DNA of 15,150 nt. Origin: DATIHK01 sp035480775 (GTDB lineage Bacteria; Patescibacteriota; WWE3; UBA101185; UBA10185). Each line of letters opens with the position of its first letter. Within the stretch, counting starts at the first letter, position 1. The position numbers and the translations under genes were made by a program. This document shows positions 1 through 6,074 of the stretch, piece by piece. The notes below the pieces were generated by a model that was given only the letters and a program-made list of their open reading frames with translations, was not told the DNA's origin and ran no database searches. The stretch covers positions 1 to 15,150 of the forward strand of contig DATIHK010000062.1 in the NCBI GenBank assembly GCA_035480775.1, given 5' to 3'.

Positions 1-17
1 CGGAGTTTATAAACTGC

Positions 18-920
18 TTAAGGTTTAGCCATTTTTTGAATATCTGCAACGCTAGTTCCCATATCGATCATTTCACCTACCATATCTAAACTTGCTACTG
101 CCTGTTTAGCTTTTTGTGCCTGCTCTGAATCTTTTGGCAACTTTCCAAAAAAAGCCGCAAACATTACCTTATCATCGCCAATCATATTTGATACAGCTTT
201 ATACAAAGCCATATAATCGTCGGCGCGCAAATCTTTTTTAAGGCTAGCTCTATCAACTTCTGGTAGAGCTGCAAAGCCTTCGGGAAGTGCAAATTCTACC
301 ATTCTCGCCATCATTTCTTCGGTCCATTTTTTCTTTAATCCATCGTAATCTTGTAACCGTGATACTAAGTGTAGAGTTTCTTCTACACCGATTGCTCTTA
401 CCATTAAATCTGGGTTTGCAGCTGCTGCAATATTTTCAGTATTTAAAACAACAAACTCTGTGCTTTGTAAATTCTGTAAATCTGGGCGGCTTTGACTAAA
501 TATTGGATCGTGTCTATAAACACACGCATAACCTGATTCCCCAATAGTGTCATCAATTTGGTTTATTAATATAAATTTACGTATGAGAGCTTGGACTTCT
601 TCGTTTGTGCCATTTGGATCTGATTCGGCTAAAGTCTTGGCAGCAAGTTTAAAAGGTTCGGTTAAATGATCCGTGAAACTTTTCATACCTGCTTTATCCA
701 GCGGAATAGCATTTTGCCACATCTGTAAAACTTTTTCAGATTGGGATTGATCTAAAACGCCTATTTTTTCGAGTGCTGCAAGCACATTGCCTGCCGTTTG
801 TTCTGCATTTTCTTTTATTTCAGAAGCTTTTGGAGACTCTGCAGGTTGTACGCCAGTTATCTTTATAAAATCTTGTTTTACTTCTTCATATTTCGCTTCG
901 TGCAAACCTTCGTCGGACAT
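18..920 (-). CDS. Hypothetical acidic cytosolic protein, 300 aa
   Basis: I do not recognise this family. The 300-residue product has no signal peptide or membrane segment. It is rich in Asp, Glu, Lys and Ala and looks mostly helical. Residues 1-120 are low-complexity charged helices. The middle part (about 125-190) is the most domain-like and holds a short motif Glu180-Glu181-Thr-Leu-His184, which resembles a zinc-protease HExxH with its first His replaced by Glu; this is only a resemblance. The ATG start is supported by a TATAAT box on the minus strand (928-933) exactly 7 bases upstream, implying leaderless translation. The gene diverges from comF with about 150 bp between them. No partner or function can be inferred from context. 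The gene is certain by length and compositional bias; its role is unknown. Confidence 0.85.
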   Translation of the reverse strand: MSDEGLHEAKYEEVKQDFIKITGVQPAESPKASEIKENAEQTAGNVLAALEKIGVLDQSQSEKVLQMWQNAIPLDKAGMKSFTDHLTEPFKLAAKTLAESDPNGTNEEVQALIRKFILINQIDDTIGESGYACVYRHDPIFSQSRPDLQNLQSTEFVVLNTENIAAAANPDLMVRAIGVEETLHLVSRLQDYDGLKKKWTEEMMARMVEFALPEGFAALPEVDRASLKKDLRADDYMALYKAVSNMIGDDKVMFAAFFGKLPKDSEQAQKAKQAVASLDMVGEMIDMGTSVADIQKMAKP

Positions 921-927
921 TAAATTG

Positions 928-933
928 ATTATA
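928..933 (-). promoter_or_regulatory. -10 box of a leaderless promoter for the 300-aa gene
   Basis: Minus-strand TATAAT lies 7 bases before the ATG at 920. Transcription would start at or next to the start codon, and no Shine-Dalgarno sequence is present. I see no convincing -35 element. Confidence 0.55.
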
Positions 934-1074
934 TTCTATTTATACTAGATAAAGCTATCTTGAAGGCCCAAAGGTCAAAGCATATGATACTAGAGGTTAG
1001 CGCGGTATGACTACTATCGGTTGCATTGGAGTTTATGACCGGCGCTACAGTAATATGCGTCTTGTGGATAACTT

Positions 1075-1800
1075 ATGGAAAACTTACTAAACCACATTTT
1101 TATACCTGATTGCTTATTCTGCAAGAAATCCGGAAGTGTGTTTTGTAGGCATTGTTTGCAGACCTGTTCGCCTATAACTGACGGATTTTGCATAGTTTGT
1201 GAACTCTCTAGCATAAATGGAGATACACATCCTTGGTGCTCCAAAACTACAACGCCAAAAACTGTATTTAGTAGCTTTGCCTATGAGGATACTGTTAGAA
1301 AATGCATTAGAACAGCTAAATATGGTTCTAAACAGTTTGCAGCTCTCAAAAAACTGGCCTACGAAGGAGTTACTTTTGCTTCTAAATGTCGCAAAGATTT
1401 AGATTGGAAAGATGCTGTTGTTGTGCCGATTCCACTAAGCAAGAACCGCTATAAAGACCGCGGATTTAATCAAGTAGAGTATATTGCAGTAGAACTTTGC
1501 CGGCAATTTAACTTAAAACTCGATACGTCCATATTGAAACGAGCAAAAGAGACGCAAGTGCAGTTTGAACACAATCGAGTTGAAAGATTCAAAAATCTTG
1601 CAAATGCTTTTATTTCAGACCAAAAAAGAGTCGAAAACCAGAAGATTTTGTTAGTAGATGACATTTGCACTTCGGGCGCAACATTGCTAGAAGGCTGCAA
1701 ATGTTTGTACAACAGCAATTGTAGCGAGGTGCATTGCTTTACTCTAGCTCGCAGGCCTTTGTATTCAAATGCTTCCCAATTGGGTCACCAAGTTATATAA
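1075..1800 (+). CDS. comF: ComF family phosphoribosyltransferase-like protein
   Basis: This is a full-length ComF/ComFC homologue of 241 aa. The N-terminus has a four-cysteine zinc-binding knuckle (Cys13, Cys16, Cys24, Cys27). The type I phosphoribosyltransferase fold follows, with the family's Arg-Gly-Phe-Asn-Gln signature at 129-133 and the PRPP-binding loop ILLVDDICTSGAT at 191-203. In competent bacteria ComFC is a cytosolic protein needed for natural transformation, thought to act on incoming single-stranded DNA at the inner membrane; its enzymatic substrate is not settled. No other competence gene lies in the window. The start follows a weak purine stretch (GTGGATAA), so initiation here is not strongly signalled, but the Cys motif at residue 13 fixes it near this ATG. 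The 3' end also carries the likely promoter of the following tRNA-Ser gene. Confidence 0.93.
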   Translation: MENLLNHIFIPDCLFCKKSGSVFCRHCLQTCSPITDGFCIVCELSSINGDTHPWCSKTTTPKTVFSSFAYEDTVRKCIRTAKYGSKQFAALKKLAYEGVTFASKCRKDLDWKDAVVVPIPLSKNRYKDRGFNQVEYIAVELCRQFNLKLDTSILKRAKETQVQFEHNRVERFKNLANAFISDQKRVENQKILLVDDICTSGATLLEGCKCLYNSNCSEVHCFTLARRPLYSNASQLGHQVI

Positions 1801-1801
1801 T
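1773..1801 (+). promoter_or_regulatory. Candidate promoter for tRNA-Ser(GCU)
   Basis: TTCCCA (1773-1778), a 17-base spacer and a perfect TATAAT (1796-1801) lie in the last codons of comF. Transcription would start about 39 bases before the tRNA, leaving a 5' leader for RNase P. Confidence 0.45.
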
Positions 1802-1846
1802 TTGGTTACTAACTTGCCTAAACTCAATGCAGAATTTCTGCCGTGA

Positions 1847-1935
1847 GGAGGGTTGGCAGAGTGGTAATGCAGCGGCTTGCTAAGCCGTGACGGGTTAAAA
1901 ACCGTCCACAGGTTCAAATCCTGTACCCTCCGCCA
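1847..1935 (+). tRNA. tRNA-Ser (anticodon GCU)
   Basis: An 89-nt class II tRNA. The acceptor stem GGAGGGT (1847-1853) pairs with ACCCTCC (1925-1931), followed by G and an encoded CCA. The anticodon stem-loop has loop TTGCTAA, giving anticodon GCU for AGC and AGU codons. A long variable arm (CGGGTTAAAAACCG) confirms the serine class. The T-arm reads AGGTTCAAATCCT. Another 8-bp copy of its 3' end (CCGCCAAA) follows two bases later at 1940-1947. Confidence 0.96.
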
Positions 1936-1947
1936 AAGACCGCCAAA
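1930..1947 (+). repeat. Short direct repeat at the tRNA-Ser(GCU) 3' end
   Basis: CCGCCAAA occurs at 1930-1937 (the tRNA 3' end) and again at 1940-1947, just before the next gene's start. It is 8 bp long and could be chance, but it resembles the longer tRNA-tail copies found further right in the window. Confidence 0.35.
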
Positions 1948-1953
1948 AATATT

Positions 1954-2526
1954 ATGATGAAGCCTAGACAAATTACAGACTTTTTAGGATTTACTAAGCC
2001 TCGACCGGTAGAAGCACCAGTTGTAGTAGCGCCAGTTCCAGCTGGGCCTAAAACTCTTCAATTTGCTTGGGAGTCTTTATCTCGTCCTCACAAACAGTTT
2101 ATGACTCAGAAGATGGCTAAAACGCTTATAGTTATTGGAGTCGCTGTGTGTTTAATTCTCGCTTTAATGCAAGAGTTTGGGTTGATTATAGCTATGGCGA
2201 GTATATTTTTTATCTACTACGCGCTTACAAAAGTTCCACCTGTTTCTGTTAAACACGAAATTTATAATCAAGGAATTAATTACGCCGGTCAGTATTATGA
2301 GTGGCAAGATCTTACAGATTTTTATTTTACAAATACCGATGGAAATGACACTTTAGTTGTTTCAACGAAATCCACCGTTCCAGGAAAGTTATTTTTAACC
2401 GTAAATGCTGGTGACAAAGAAAAAATAAAAGAAATACTTATGCAGTATCTTACTTTTCTAGAAGTTGCACCTTCAAACTTTGTAGATAAAACTTATAAAA
2501 CTGTCGTCGATAAATTCAACATTTAG
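1954..2526 (+). CDS. Two-helix membrane protein with cytosolic-type C-terminal domain
   Basis: Unrecognised 190-aa protein. Residues 1-30 are a Pro/Val-rich tail. Two adjacent hydrophobic helices cover about 56-73 and 74-92. A soluble domain of about 95 residues follows, rich in aromatic residues and short strand-like segments (around 100-160), and ends in a helical tail. This layout, a helical hairpin followed by a small beta-rich domain, resembles bacterial PH-like membrane proteins, but I cannot assign it to a named family. The first ATG lies 18 bases after the tRNA-Ser CCA end, and a second ATG follows immediately. No Shine-Dalgarno or -10 box is apparent, so it may be read from the tRNA transcript after 3' processing. 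It is followed by tRNA-Arg after about 70 bp. Confidence 0.85.
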   Translation: MMKPRQITDFLGFTKPRPVEAPVVVAPVPAGPKTLQFAWESLSRPHKQFMTQKMAKTLIVIGVAVCLILALMQEFGLIIAMASIFFIYYALTKVPPVSVKHEIYNQGINYAGQYYEWQDLTDFYFTNTDGNDTLVVSTKSTVPGKLFLTVNAGDKEKIKEILMQYLTFLEVAPSNFVDKTYKTVVDKFNI

Positions 2527-2564
2527 ACTTTTTAATCATTGTGCGTAAATTTTCAATTCCATAG

Positions 2565-2570
2565 TATAAT
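2565..2570 (+). promoter_or_regulatory. -10 box for tRNA-Arg
   Basis: A perfect TATAAT lies 27 bases before the mature tRNA 5' end. The best -35-like hexamer (TTGTGC, 2539-2544) is 20 bases away, longer than usual, so only the -10 is proposed. Confidence 0.5.
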
Positions 2571-2597
2571 TCGCTTGTTCCTTTTTTAGCACTTTAT

Positions 2598-2673
2598 GTG
2601 CCCGTAGCTCAGTGGATAGAGCACAGGGTTGCGAACCCTGGGGTCGTGGGTTCAAGTCCCGCCGGGCACACCA
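2598..2673 (+). tRNA. tRNA-Arg (anticodon GCG)
   Basis: A 76-nt tRNA with acceptor stem GTGCCCG (2598-2604) pairing with CGGGCAC (2663-2669), then A and an encoded CCA. The anticodon stem CAGGG/CCCTG encloses loop TTGCGAA, giving anticodon GCG, which reads CGC. The T-arm contains GGGTTCAAGTCCC. G34 here is less common than the A34 (inosine) tRNA-Arg found in most bacteria. Confidence 0.95.
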
Positions 2674-2690
2674 TATTTATCCTATAGCAT

Positions 2691-2719
2691 TTAATGTTAT
2701 CATCTTATTTTGCTACAAT
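2691..2719 (+). promoter_or_regulatory. Extended -10 promoter of the GC-rich gene
   Basis: TTAATG (2691-2696), a 17-base spacer and TGCTACAAT (2711-2719) form an extended -10 promoter. It starts within 20 bases of the tRNA-Arg 3' end and leaves a leader of roughly 35-40 bases before the Shine-Dalgarno gene. Confidence 0.5.
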
Positions 2720-2763
2720 CCCATCAGAAAAACAATCCGATTTCACATACCAAGGAGATCATA

Positions 2764-3294
2764 ATGAAGCTTGTCGGCAATGCCAAGATGGTGTTTGGAA
2801 ACAACACGATTGACGAATCCACTCTCGAATCTGATCGGCAGCGTTGGCGCGGCAAGGCCCTTATCCCCGGCGTCTCGCCCGAGAAAAACAGCGACCTGGC
2901 AACCCTGCATGCTTGCTTGTACGAACTCGTGCCCGTGACGATTTTTGCCGCCGACGGCAAGCCATTGATCTTGCGTGGCGAATTCGTTCGGTTTAAGTAT
3001 ACGGTGCGCTACATGGCTGAGGGAAAGGTCGTCAAACGCTCTGATGGGGAGTTGTATGGCTTGCGTCTTTCGCCTGAGCAGGGAATCGTGCGTGATGCTG
3101 TTTTGGACAAGAATTCGACTCTCGCCGTCGAGCATCTGCGCCGGAACCCAGTTTTGCTTAGCGCCTGCTTTGGCATTGGTGTTCTGCAATGCGAAATCTT
3201 TTATAAGCGTTTGGCACGCGGCAAAGTTCATCCGCCTTTGAACTATCGGCGCTACATCACTCTTCCGGTTGAAGACAGCATTTACGTGGACTAA
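2764..3294 (+). CDS. GC-rich orphan gene with strong RBS, 176 aa, unknown function
   Basis: I do not recognise this 176-residue soluble, basic protein. It has no signal peptide and no clear membrane segment. The ATG at 2764 is preceded at the right distance by AAGGAG (2752-2757), so I prefer it to an in-frame ATG at 2710. Base composition differs sharply from its neighbours: three 60-base rows counted here (2821, 3121 and 3181) hold 40, 35 and 29 G+C, whereas neighbouring genes are clearly AT-rich. Codons such as GGC, CTG, GCC and CGC are frequent. The gene has its own promoter on the left and an intrinsic terminator on the right, so it is a self-contained transcription unit. This suggests recent acquisition or different expression constraints. 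No function can be assigned. Confidence 0.88.
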   Translation: MKLVGNAKMVFGNNTIDESTLESDRQRWRGKALIPGVSPEKNSDLATLHACLYELVPVTIFAADGKPLILRGEFVRFKYTVRYMAEGKVVKRSDGELYGLRLSPEQGIVRDAVLDKNSTLAVEHLRRNPVLLSACFGIGVLQCEIFYKRLARGKVHPPLNYRRYITLPVEDSIYVD

Positions 3295-3312
3295 ACAGTC
3301 AACAGCGGCAAG

Positions 3313-3356
3313 CGAGCGTACCCAGGTGGGATTCCCATTTGTGTACGCTCGTTTTA
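3313..3356 (+). terminator. Intrinsic terminator of the GC-rich gene
   Basis: CGAGCGTAC (3313-3321) pairs perfectly with GTACGCTCG (3343-3351), followed by TTTTAT. The intervening GGTGGG/CCCATT can extend the helix inward with G-U pairs. The T-run is on the plus-strand side only, so it does not serve the convergent gene. Confidence 0.85.
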
Positions 3357-3378
3357 TATTGAAATCGTGAATAAAATA

Positions 3379-3810
3379 TTACAAAAAATATAAGATAAAA
3401 AGTTTGTAAATTACTACACCCAAAATGAATCCCACAAACAAATCAATTAAGTCATGTCCAGACAAATCCTTAAAAAATATTAAATCATCTTCTTGTTCTT
3501 CTTCTACATCTAATAGGGCGGCTAAAGCTCTAAAACGCTTGCGTTGCAGGTAAATTTCATAAAGCCATAACAAAGAATAAGTTACGGAGATTAGAACAAT
3601 TGGGTTATTCCAACCTAAAGTTTTAGATAAATATAAAAGTGATGCTGTTAAAACTGTAGTGTGTGAACTGGGAATTCCGGAAGAAAACATATAAATGTGT
3701 CTAGCATGTTTGCGCGAAAAATCTTTAGTTTTAAACAAACTAATTATGTATTTTAGTGTCTGTGATACTGCCGCAGCTAAGATAATTAGTAGTATGTAGT
3801 TATGAAACAT
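3379..3810 (-). CDS. Divergent PAP2-family (DUF212-like) membrane protein
   Basis: This 143-aa protein matches the PAP2-related DUF212 family (acid phosphatase/vanadium-haloperoxidase-related). The diagnostic SSGIPSSHTT lies at 43-52 (family form: SGGMPSSHSA) and the C-terminal Gly-His-Asp (118-120) precedes the last membrane helix. Hydrophobic helices lie at about 4-25, 50-65, 68-87 and 122-142, with a charged Glu/Asp loop at 102-110. Relatives are thought to act as integral membrane phosphatases on lipid or isoprenoid phosphates; this is family-level inference. Length is normal for the family. The minus-strand extended -10 TGATATACT ends 6 bases before the ATG, so the gene probably has its own leaderless promoter although it lies only 18 bp after the upstream gene. 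Confidence 0.9.
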   Translation of the reverse strand: MFHNYILLIILAAAVSQTLKYIISLFKTKDFSRKHARHIYMFSSGIPSSHTTVLTASLLYLSKTLGWNNPIVLISVTYSLLWLYEIYLQRKRFRALAALLDVEEEQEDDLIFFKDLSGHDLIDLFVGFILGVVIYKLFILYFL

Positions 3811-3816
3811 GCGAAT

Positions 3817-3825
3817 AGTATATCA
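3817..3825 (-). promoter_or_regulatory. Extended -10 promoter, leaderless, for the PAP2-related gene
   Basis: Minus-strand TGATATACT, an extended -10 element, ends 6 bases before the ATG at 3810. It sits in the 18-bp gap after the anchored-protein gene. Confidence 0.55.
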
Positions 3826-3828
3826 GGA

Positions 3829-4122
3829 TTAGAACGTTGAAGCATCCGATGAATTTTGTTGTAATGTTGTGTCTATTGTATTGAGGTCCGCGCTATCTAA
3901 ACTTGAGTTAAGCGTAGTAAGATCTTGCTGTGTTTTCACATCTTCCACTTTATCTGGTGAGGAGGGAAACACTGATTCTTGATTAGCCGAAGTTGTTGGC
4001 GCTTGACTAAGCGTTGGAACATTACTTAATTTATATTTCCAAAACCAAACACCGGCTGCCACAACAGCCACGACGACTAACAATATTAATAATATTCTTA
4101 TATTTCCTCTTTGGTCTGTCAT
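3829..4122 (-). CDS. Small membrane-anchored protein, partner of the secreted protein
   Basis: A 97-aa protein with one N-terminal transmembrane helix (about 9-28, very Val/Ala/Leu-rich) after a short positively charged start, then a Ser/Thr/Asp/Gln-rich outer segment. This topology fits an extracytoplasmic tail anchored in the membrane. Its C-terminus contains alternating Leu-Asp/Ser repeats (LTTLNSSLDSADLNTIDTTL) that may form a helix. The preferred start ATG at 4122 is one base after the stop of the upstream secreted-protein gene and has a good Shine-Dalgarno (AGGAG, plus-strand 4132-4136) inside that gene, so translation is probably coupled. I believe similar secreted/anchored pairs occur in Microgenomates genomes, but this is recollection and not a database result. 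Function unknown. Confidence 0.85.
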   Translation of the reverse strand: MTDQRGNIRILLILLVVVAVVAAGVWFWKYKLSNVPTLSQAPTTSANQESVFPSSPDKVEDVKTQQDLTTLNSSLDSADLNTIDTTLQQNSSDASTF

Positions 4123-4123
4123 A

Positions 4124-4858
4124 TTATTCTTCTCCTGAATGTGTACTTTCGGAGCTTTCTTTTGTCTCCGGGTGTACAGCAACAATCAAGTTCTTGATAG
4201 ATTTTCTATAATCTTGTAAATCTTTTTTAACGGTTTGCATATCTGTTCTAAATAATTCTAAAAACCCTTTTGGATCAGTTCCATCGCAAGTAAAAGTTGC
4301 TGCATCACTTTGGGCTGTTGCTAAATCTGCATCAACAACGGCTTTCTTTGCAGCAATATCGGCTACCAATGCATCATAATTAGGAACTGTCGCCCCGCCA
4401 GCACCGAGTCTATTGGTATAAAAAGTTTCAACTTTAGTAGCAATCGCGTCAAAAACGCGTTCCATATTTTTAACAAATCTTACTAAACTATCTGATCTGT
4501 TTTTTATAACTTTTTGTTTAGTTTCGCAAGTGAATAAGCCTTTTCCTAAAAGTTTTCGAGTGGAATTTACTAATAATTTTCTATTTTCAAAGTGTTTTTC
4601 GCTTTCGGTGCTTTCTCTTTCATCTCCATGATTGTTTTTGTTGCCTTCAGATTCAGAATGAGTTGGTTTGGGTCTGTTAAAAAATCCAGCAGAGGTACCA
4701 TTACCGTCGTGTTCAGAATTATTATCTTGAGTTTCAGAACTTTGATGCTCACCACTTCTATGAGTGCTGTCTCCTAAGACATTATGTAGACTGGTATTGG
4801 CAACAGTATAAGCTGAAATGACTGATGAAATTAATATGGACAGAACTACTTTTAACAT
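4124..4858 (-). CDS. Secreted Ser/Glu/His-rich protein with helical domain
   Basis: A 244-aa protein with an N-terminal signal peptide (hydrophobic stretch about 3-20, possible cleavage near Ala20). A low-complexity linker rich in Ser, Glu, His, Asn and Gly follows (about 27-90). A predicted helical domain then spans about 95-228 and holds two cysteines, Cys111 and Cys191, which could form a disulfide outside the membrane. The tail is again Ser/Glu-rich. The histidines and acidic residues of the linker could bind metal, but this is speculative. The domain lacks any enzymatic motif I can see. It is the first gene of a coupled pair with the membrane-anchored protein downstream, so the two products probably act together at the cell surface. 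A TATAAT box lies 10 bases before the ATG. Confidence 0.87.
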   Translation of the reverse strand: MLKVVLSILISSVISAYTVANTSLHNVLGDSTHRSGEHQSSETQDNNSEHDGNGTSAGFFNRPKPTHSESEGNKNNHGDERESTESEKHFENRKLLVNSTRKLLGKGLFTCETKQKVIKNRSDSLVRFVKNMERVFDAIATKVETFYTNRLGAGGATVPNYDALVADIAAKKAVVDADLATAQSDAATFTCDGTDPKGFLELFRTDMQTVKKDLQDYRKSIKNLIVAVHPETKESSESTHSGEE

Positions 4859-4868
4859 AAGCTCACTT

Positions 4869-4874
4869 ATTATA
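4869..4874 (-). promoter_or_regulatory. -10 box for the secreted/anchored protein pair
   Basis: Minus-strand TATAAT, 10 bases before the ATG at 4858. A TTGTTT (plus-strand 4890-4895) lies 15 bases further upstream. It diverges from, and nearly overlaps, the phosphatase promoter. Confidence 0.45.
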
Positions 4875-4897
4875 ACAAATATATAAAAAAAACAATA

Positions 4898-4903
4898 TAT
4901 AAT
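4898..4903 (+). promoter_or_regulatory. -10 box, leaderless, for the phosphatase gene
   Basis: TATAAT followed by exactly 7 bases and the ATG at 4911. There is no Shine-Dalgarno. The region is very AT-rich, so the hexamer alone is weak, but the spacing matches several other genes here. Confidence 0.5.
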
Positions 4904-4910
4904 ATAAAAG

Positions 4911-5372
4911 ATGCCTGAAGACCATCCTATTACAAACTATAATCAAATTACCGCGAATATATATTTGGGAACAAATCTGTGTTGTATGTTGCACAGTCAG
5001 ATTTTAGATAACGAAAAGTTTGATTGTGAAATAGATTTAGAAGGTGAAAAAGATGATTTACATCCAAGAACCAATATTTATTTGCGTCTTCCCACTCCCG
5101 ACATGTTATCTCCGTCGGTAAGCCAGCTACAAGCTGGAGTAGCCTTGCTTGCCGAAATGGTGCGACAAAACAAAAAAGTTTATGTACATTGCCGATATGG
5201 TCACGGTCGCTCTCCCGAGCTGGTAGCGGCATATTTTATGTCTCTAGGTTTGTCTATGGAGGCTGCGATTGCAAAGGTAAAAGAAAAACGCCCAGAGATT
5301 CATTTGGATGATCAACAGATACTTGGATTGAAATCATATTCAGATTCGCTTACTTCAGATATCCTATTTTGA
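4911..5372 (+). CDS. Dual-specificity-type protein phosphatase
   Basis: A 153-aa single-domain phosphatase of the cysteine-dependent (PTP/DSP) superfamily. The P-loop is HCRYGHGRS at 93-101, giving the CX5R nucleophile Cys94 and phosphate-binding Arg100 followed by Ser101. Asp64 in a Pro-Thr-Pro-Asp-Met loop is a likely general acid. The early NIYLGTNL segment (16-23) is typical of DSP domains. Catalysis would run through a phosphocysteine intermediate. The natural substrate is unknown: tyrosine or serine/threonine phosphoproteins, or a small phosphorylated molecule. There is no signal peptide, so it acts in the cytosol. No cognate kinase is in the window. Its TGA stop overlaps the -35 element of the next gene. 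Confidence 0.9.
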   Translation: MPEDHPITNYNQITANIYLGTNLCCMLHSQILDNEKFDCEIDLEGEKDDLHPRTNIYLRLPTPDMLSPSVSQLQAGVALLAEMVRQNKKVYVHCRYGHGRSPELVAAYFMSLGLSMEAAIAKVKEKRPEIHLDDQQILGLKSYSDSLTSDILF

Positions 5373-5396
5373 GAGTTTACTATGGGGTGATATAAT
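5369..5396 (+). promoter_or_regulatory. Consensus-like promoter of the two-helix orphan gene
   Basis: TTGAGA (5369-5374), a 16-base spacer and TATAAT (5391-5396) form the best sigma70-type promoter in the window. The -35 overlaps the phosphatase stop codon. The predicted leader is about 40 bases and ends with a strong Shine-Dalgarno. Confidence 0.7.
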
Positions 5397-5442
5397 ACCC
5401 AAGAACTAAACATCTAGCCACTATTTAAACTTGGAGGTTCCA

Positions 5443-5979
5443 ATGTACATTGTCATCCCTACTTTAGTACTGGCTGTGCTAGCAGGTATTGTTGCAGCTT
5501 GGAAAGAGAAAAATCAGCAATACAAAGTAGCACAAGGATTCCTCGGTTTTGTTTGCGGGATTGCTGTAGGCTGCAGTTTCTTTTTGCTGGGCTCATGGGG
5601 GATATGGTCAAGATTTATTCCGAAAGAAGTCGATGTGAGAAAAGTTAGTATCGTGTCGTTCCGGGATTCTACGACATTGCAAGGCGCATTCCTGTTAGGA
5701 AGTGGGGTTTTGCAATCTCAGGCCACATATTCCTTCTATGAGCAACACAATGACGGTGGAATAGTAAGAAAGATTTTCCCCGCTGACGCCGTTACGGTTT
5801 ATCAAGACGCTCCTGAAAACATTGGATGGTATATAGAAAAAGGCTTTTTTTACGACTGTGAAAGCTTGGGATTTAGGCAATATTTGACTTTCTGCGACTC
5901 GACCATAAAATCACACAACATTTTCGAGTTTCACATTCCGCCGGATTCTTTGGTGAACGATTTCAATCTCAGCCAATAG
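5443..5979 (+). CDS. Membrane protein of unknown function in a self-contained unit
   Basis: A 178-aa protein that I do not recognise. Two N-terminal membrane helices (about 2-19 and 31-52) precede a soluble domain of about 120 residues, with strand-rich segments and several aromatic residues and four cysteines or so scattered through it. GGAGG at 5433-5437 is 5 bases before the ATG at 5443; I choose this start over the in-frame TTG at 5431, which overlaps the Shine-Dalgarno. The gene has its own consensus-like promoter and its own intrinsic terminator and lies between two unrelated genes, the same design as the GC-rich gene at 2764. Its base composition is moderately richer in G+C than its neighbours (26 of 60 in the row at 5581). 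It may be part of an exchangeable pool of single genes. Confidence 0.87.
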   Translation: MYIVIPTLVLAVLAGIVAAWKEKNQQYKVAQGFLGFVCGIAVGCSFFLLGSWGIWSRFIPKEVDVRKVSIVSFRDSTTLQGAFLLGSGVLQSQATYSFYEQHNDGGIVRKIFPADAVTVYQDAPENIGWYIEKGFFYDCESLGFRQYLTFCDSTIKSHNIFEFHIPPDSLVNDFNLSQ

Positions 5980-6010
5980 AAATCTGGCAGTAGTTCTTTG
6001 ATTTCTACCG

Positions 6011-6049
6011 AAGGGCCTCTGGTGAACTTTTGCCACAGGCCCTTTTTGT
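6011..6049 (+). terminator. Intrinsic terminator of the two-helix orphan gene
   Basis: AAGGGCCT (6011-6018) pairs with AGGCCCTT (6037-6044), extended by TGG/CCA after one mismatch, then a run of five T. A second, weaker hairpin (AGAAATC at 5978-5984 with GATTTCT at 6000-6006) lies just upstream. Confidence 0.88.
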
Positions 6050-6074
6050 TTCTTATAGTAAAGATTTATACAAT
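6046..6074 (+). promoter_or_regulatory. Candidate promoter of the antiporter gene
   Basis: TTGTTT (6046-6051), a 17-base spacer and TACAAT (6069-6074). It begins in the T-run of the preceding terminator. An alternative -10 (TATATA, 6082-6087) is 8 bases before the ATG. Confidence 0.4.

Noticed and set aside
4..15. Palindrome AGTTTATAAACT near the window start
   Set aside because: A 12-bp AT-rich palindrome is expected by chance in this composition and has no T-run or other sign of a terminator.
1829..1841. Palindrome GCAGAATTTCTGC just before tRNA-Ser(GCU)
   Set aside because: It lies in the presumed tRNA leader, has no loop suited to a hairpin and no clear relation to the promoter.
2710..2763. 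Upstream in-frame ATG giving an 18-residue longer product for the GC-rich gene
   Set aside because: It overlaps the extended -10 box and lacks a Shine-Dalgarno, whereas the ATG at 2764 has AAGGAG at ideal distance and marks the onset of the GC-rich composition.
2724..3241. Long antisense and alternate-frame open frames opposite the GC-rich gene
   Set aside because: They arise from the GC-rich composition of the real gene. The sense frame alone has a promoter, Shine-Dalgarno and terminator.
4123..4185. Longer start of the small anchored protein inside the upstream gene
   Set aside because: The ATG at 4122 has a good Shine-Dalgarno and a typical one-base coupling gap; the longer version would place a charged stretch before the anchor helix.
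5340..5400. Possible TGA recoding as in Gracilibacteria/Absconditabacteria
   Set aside because: TGA ends the phosphatase, exonuclease, small membrane protein and GT87 genes at sensible family lengths, and no gene has internal TGA codons, so the standard bacterial code fits.
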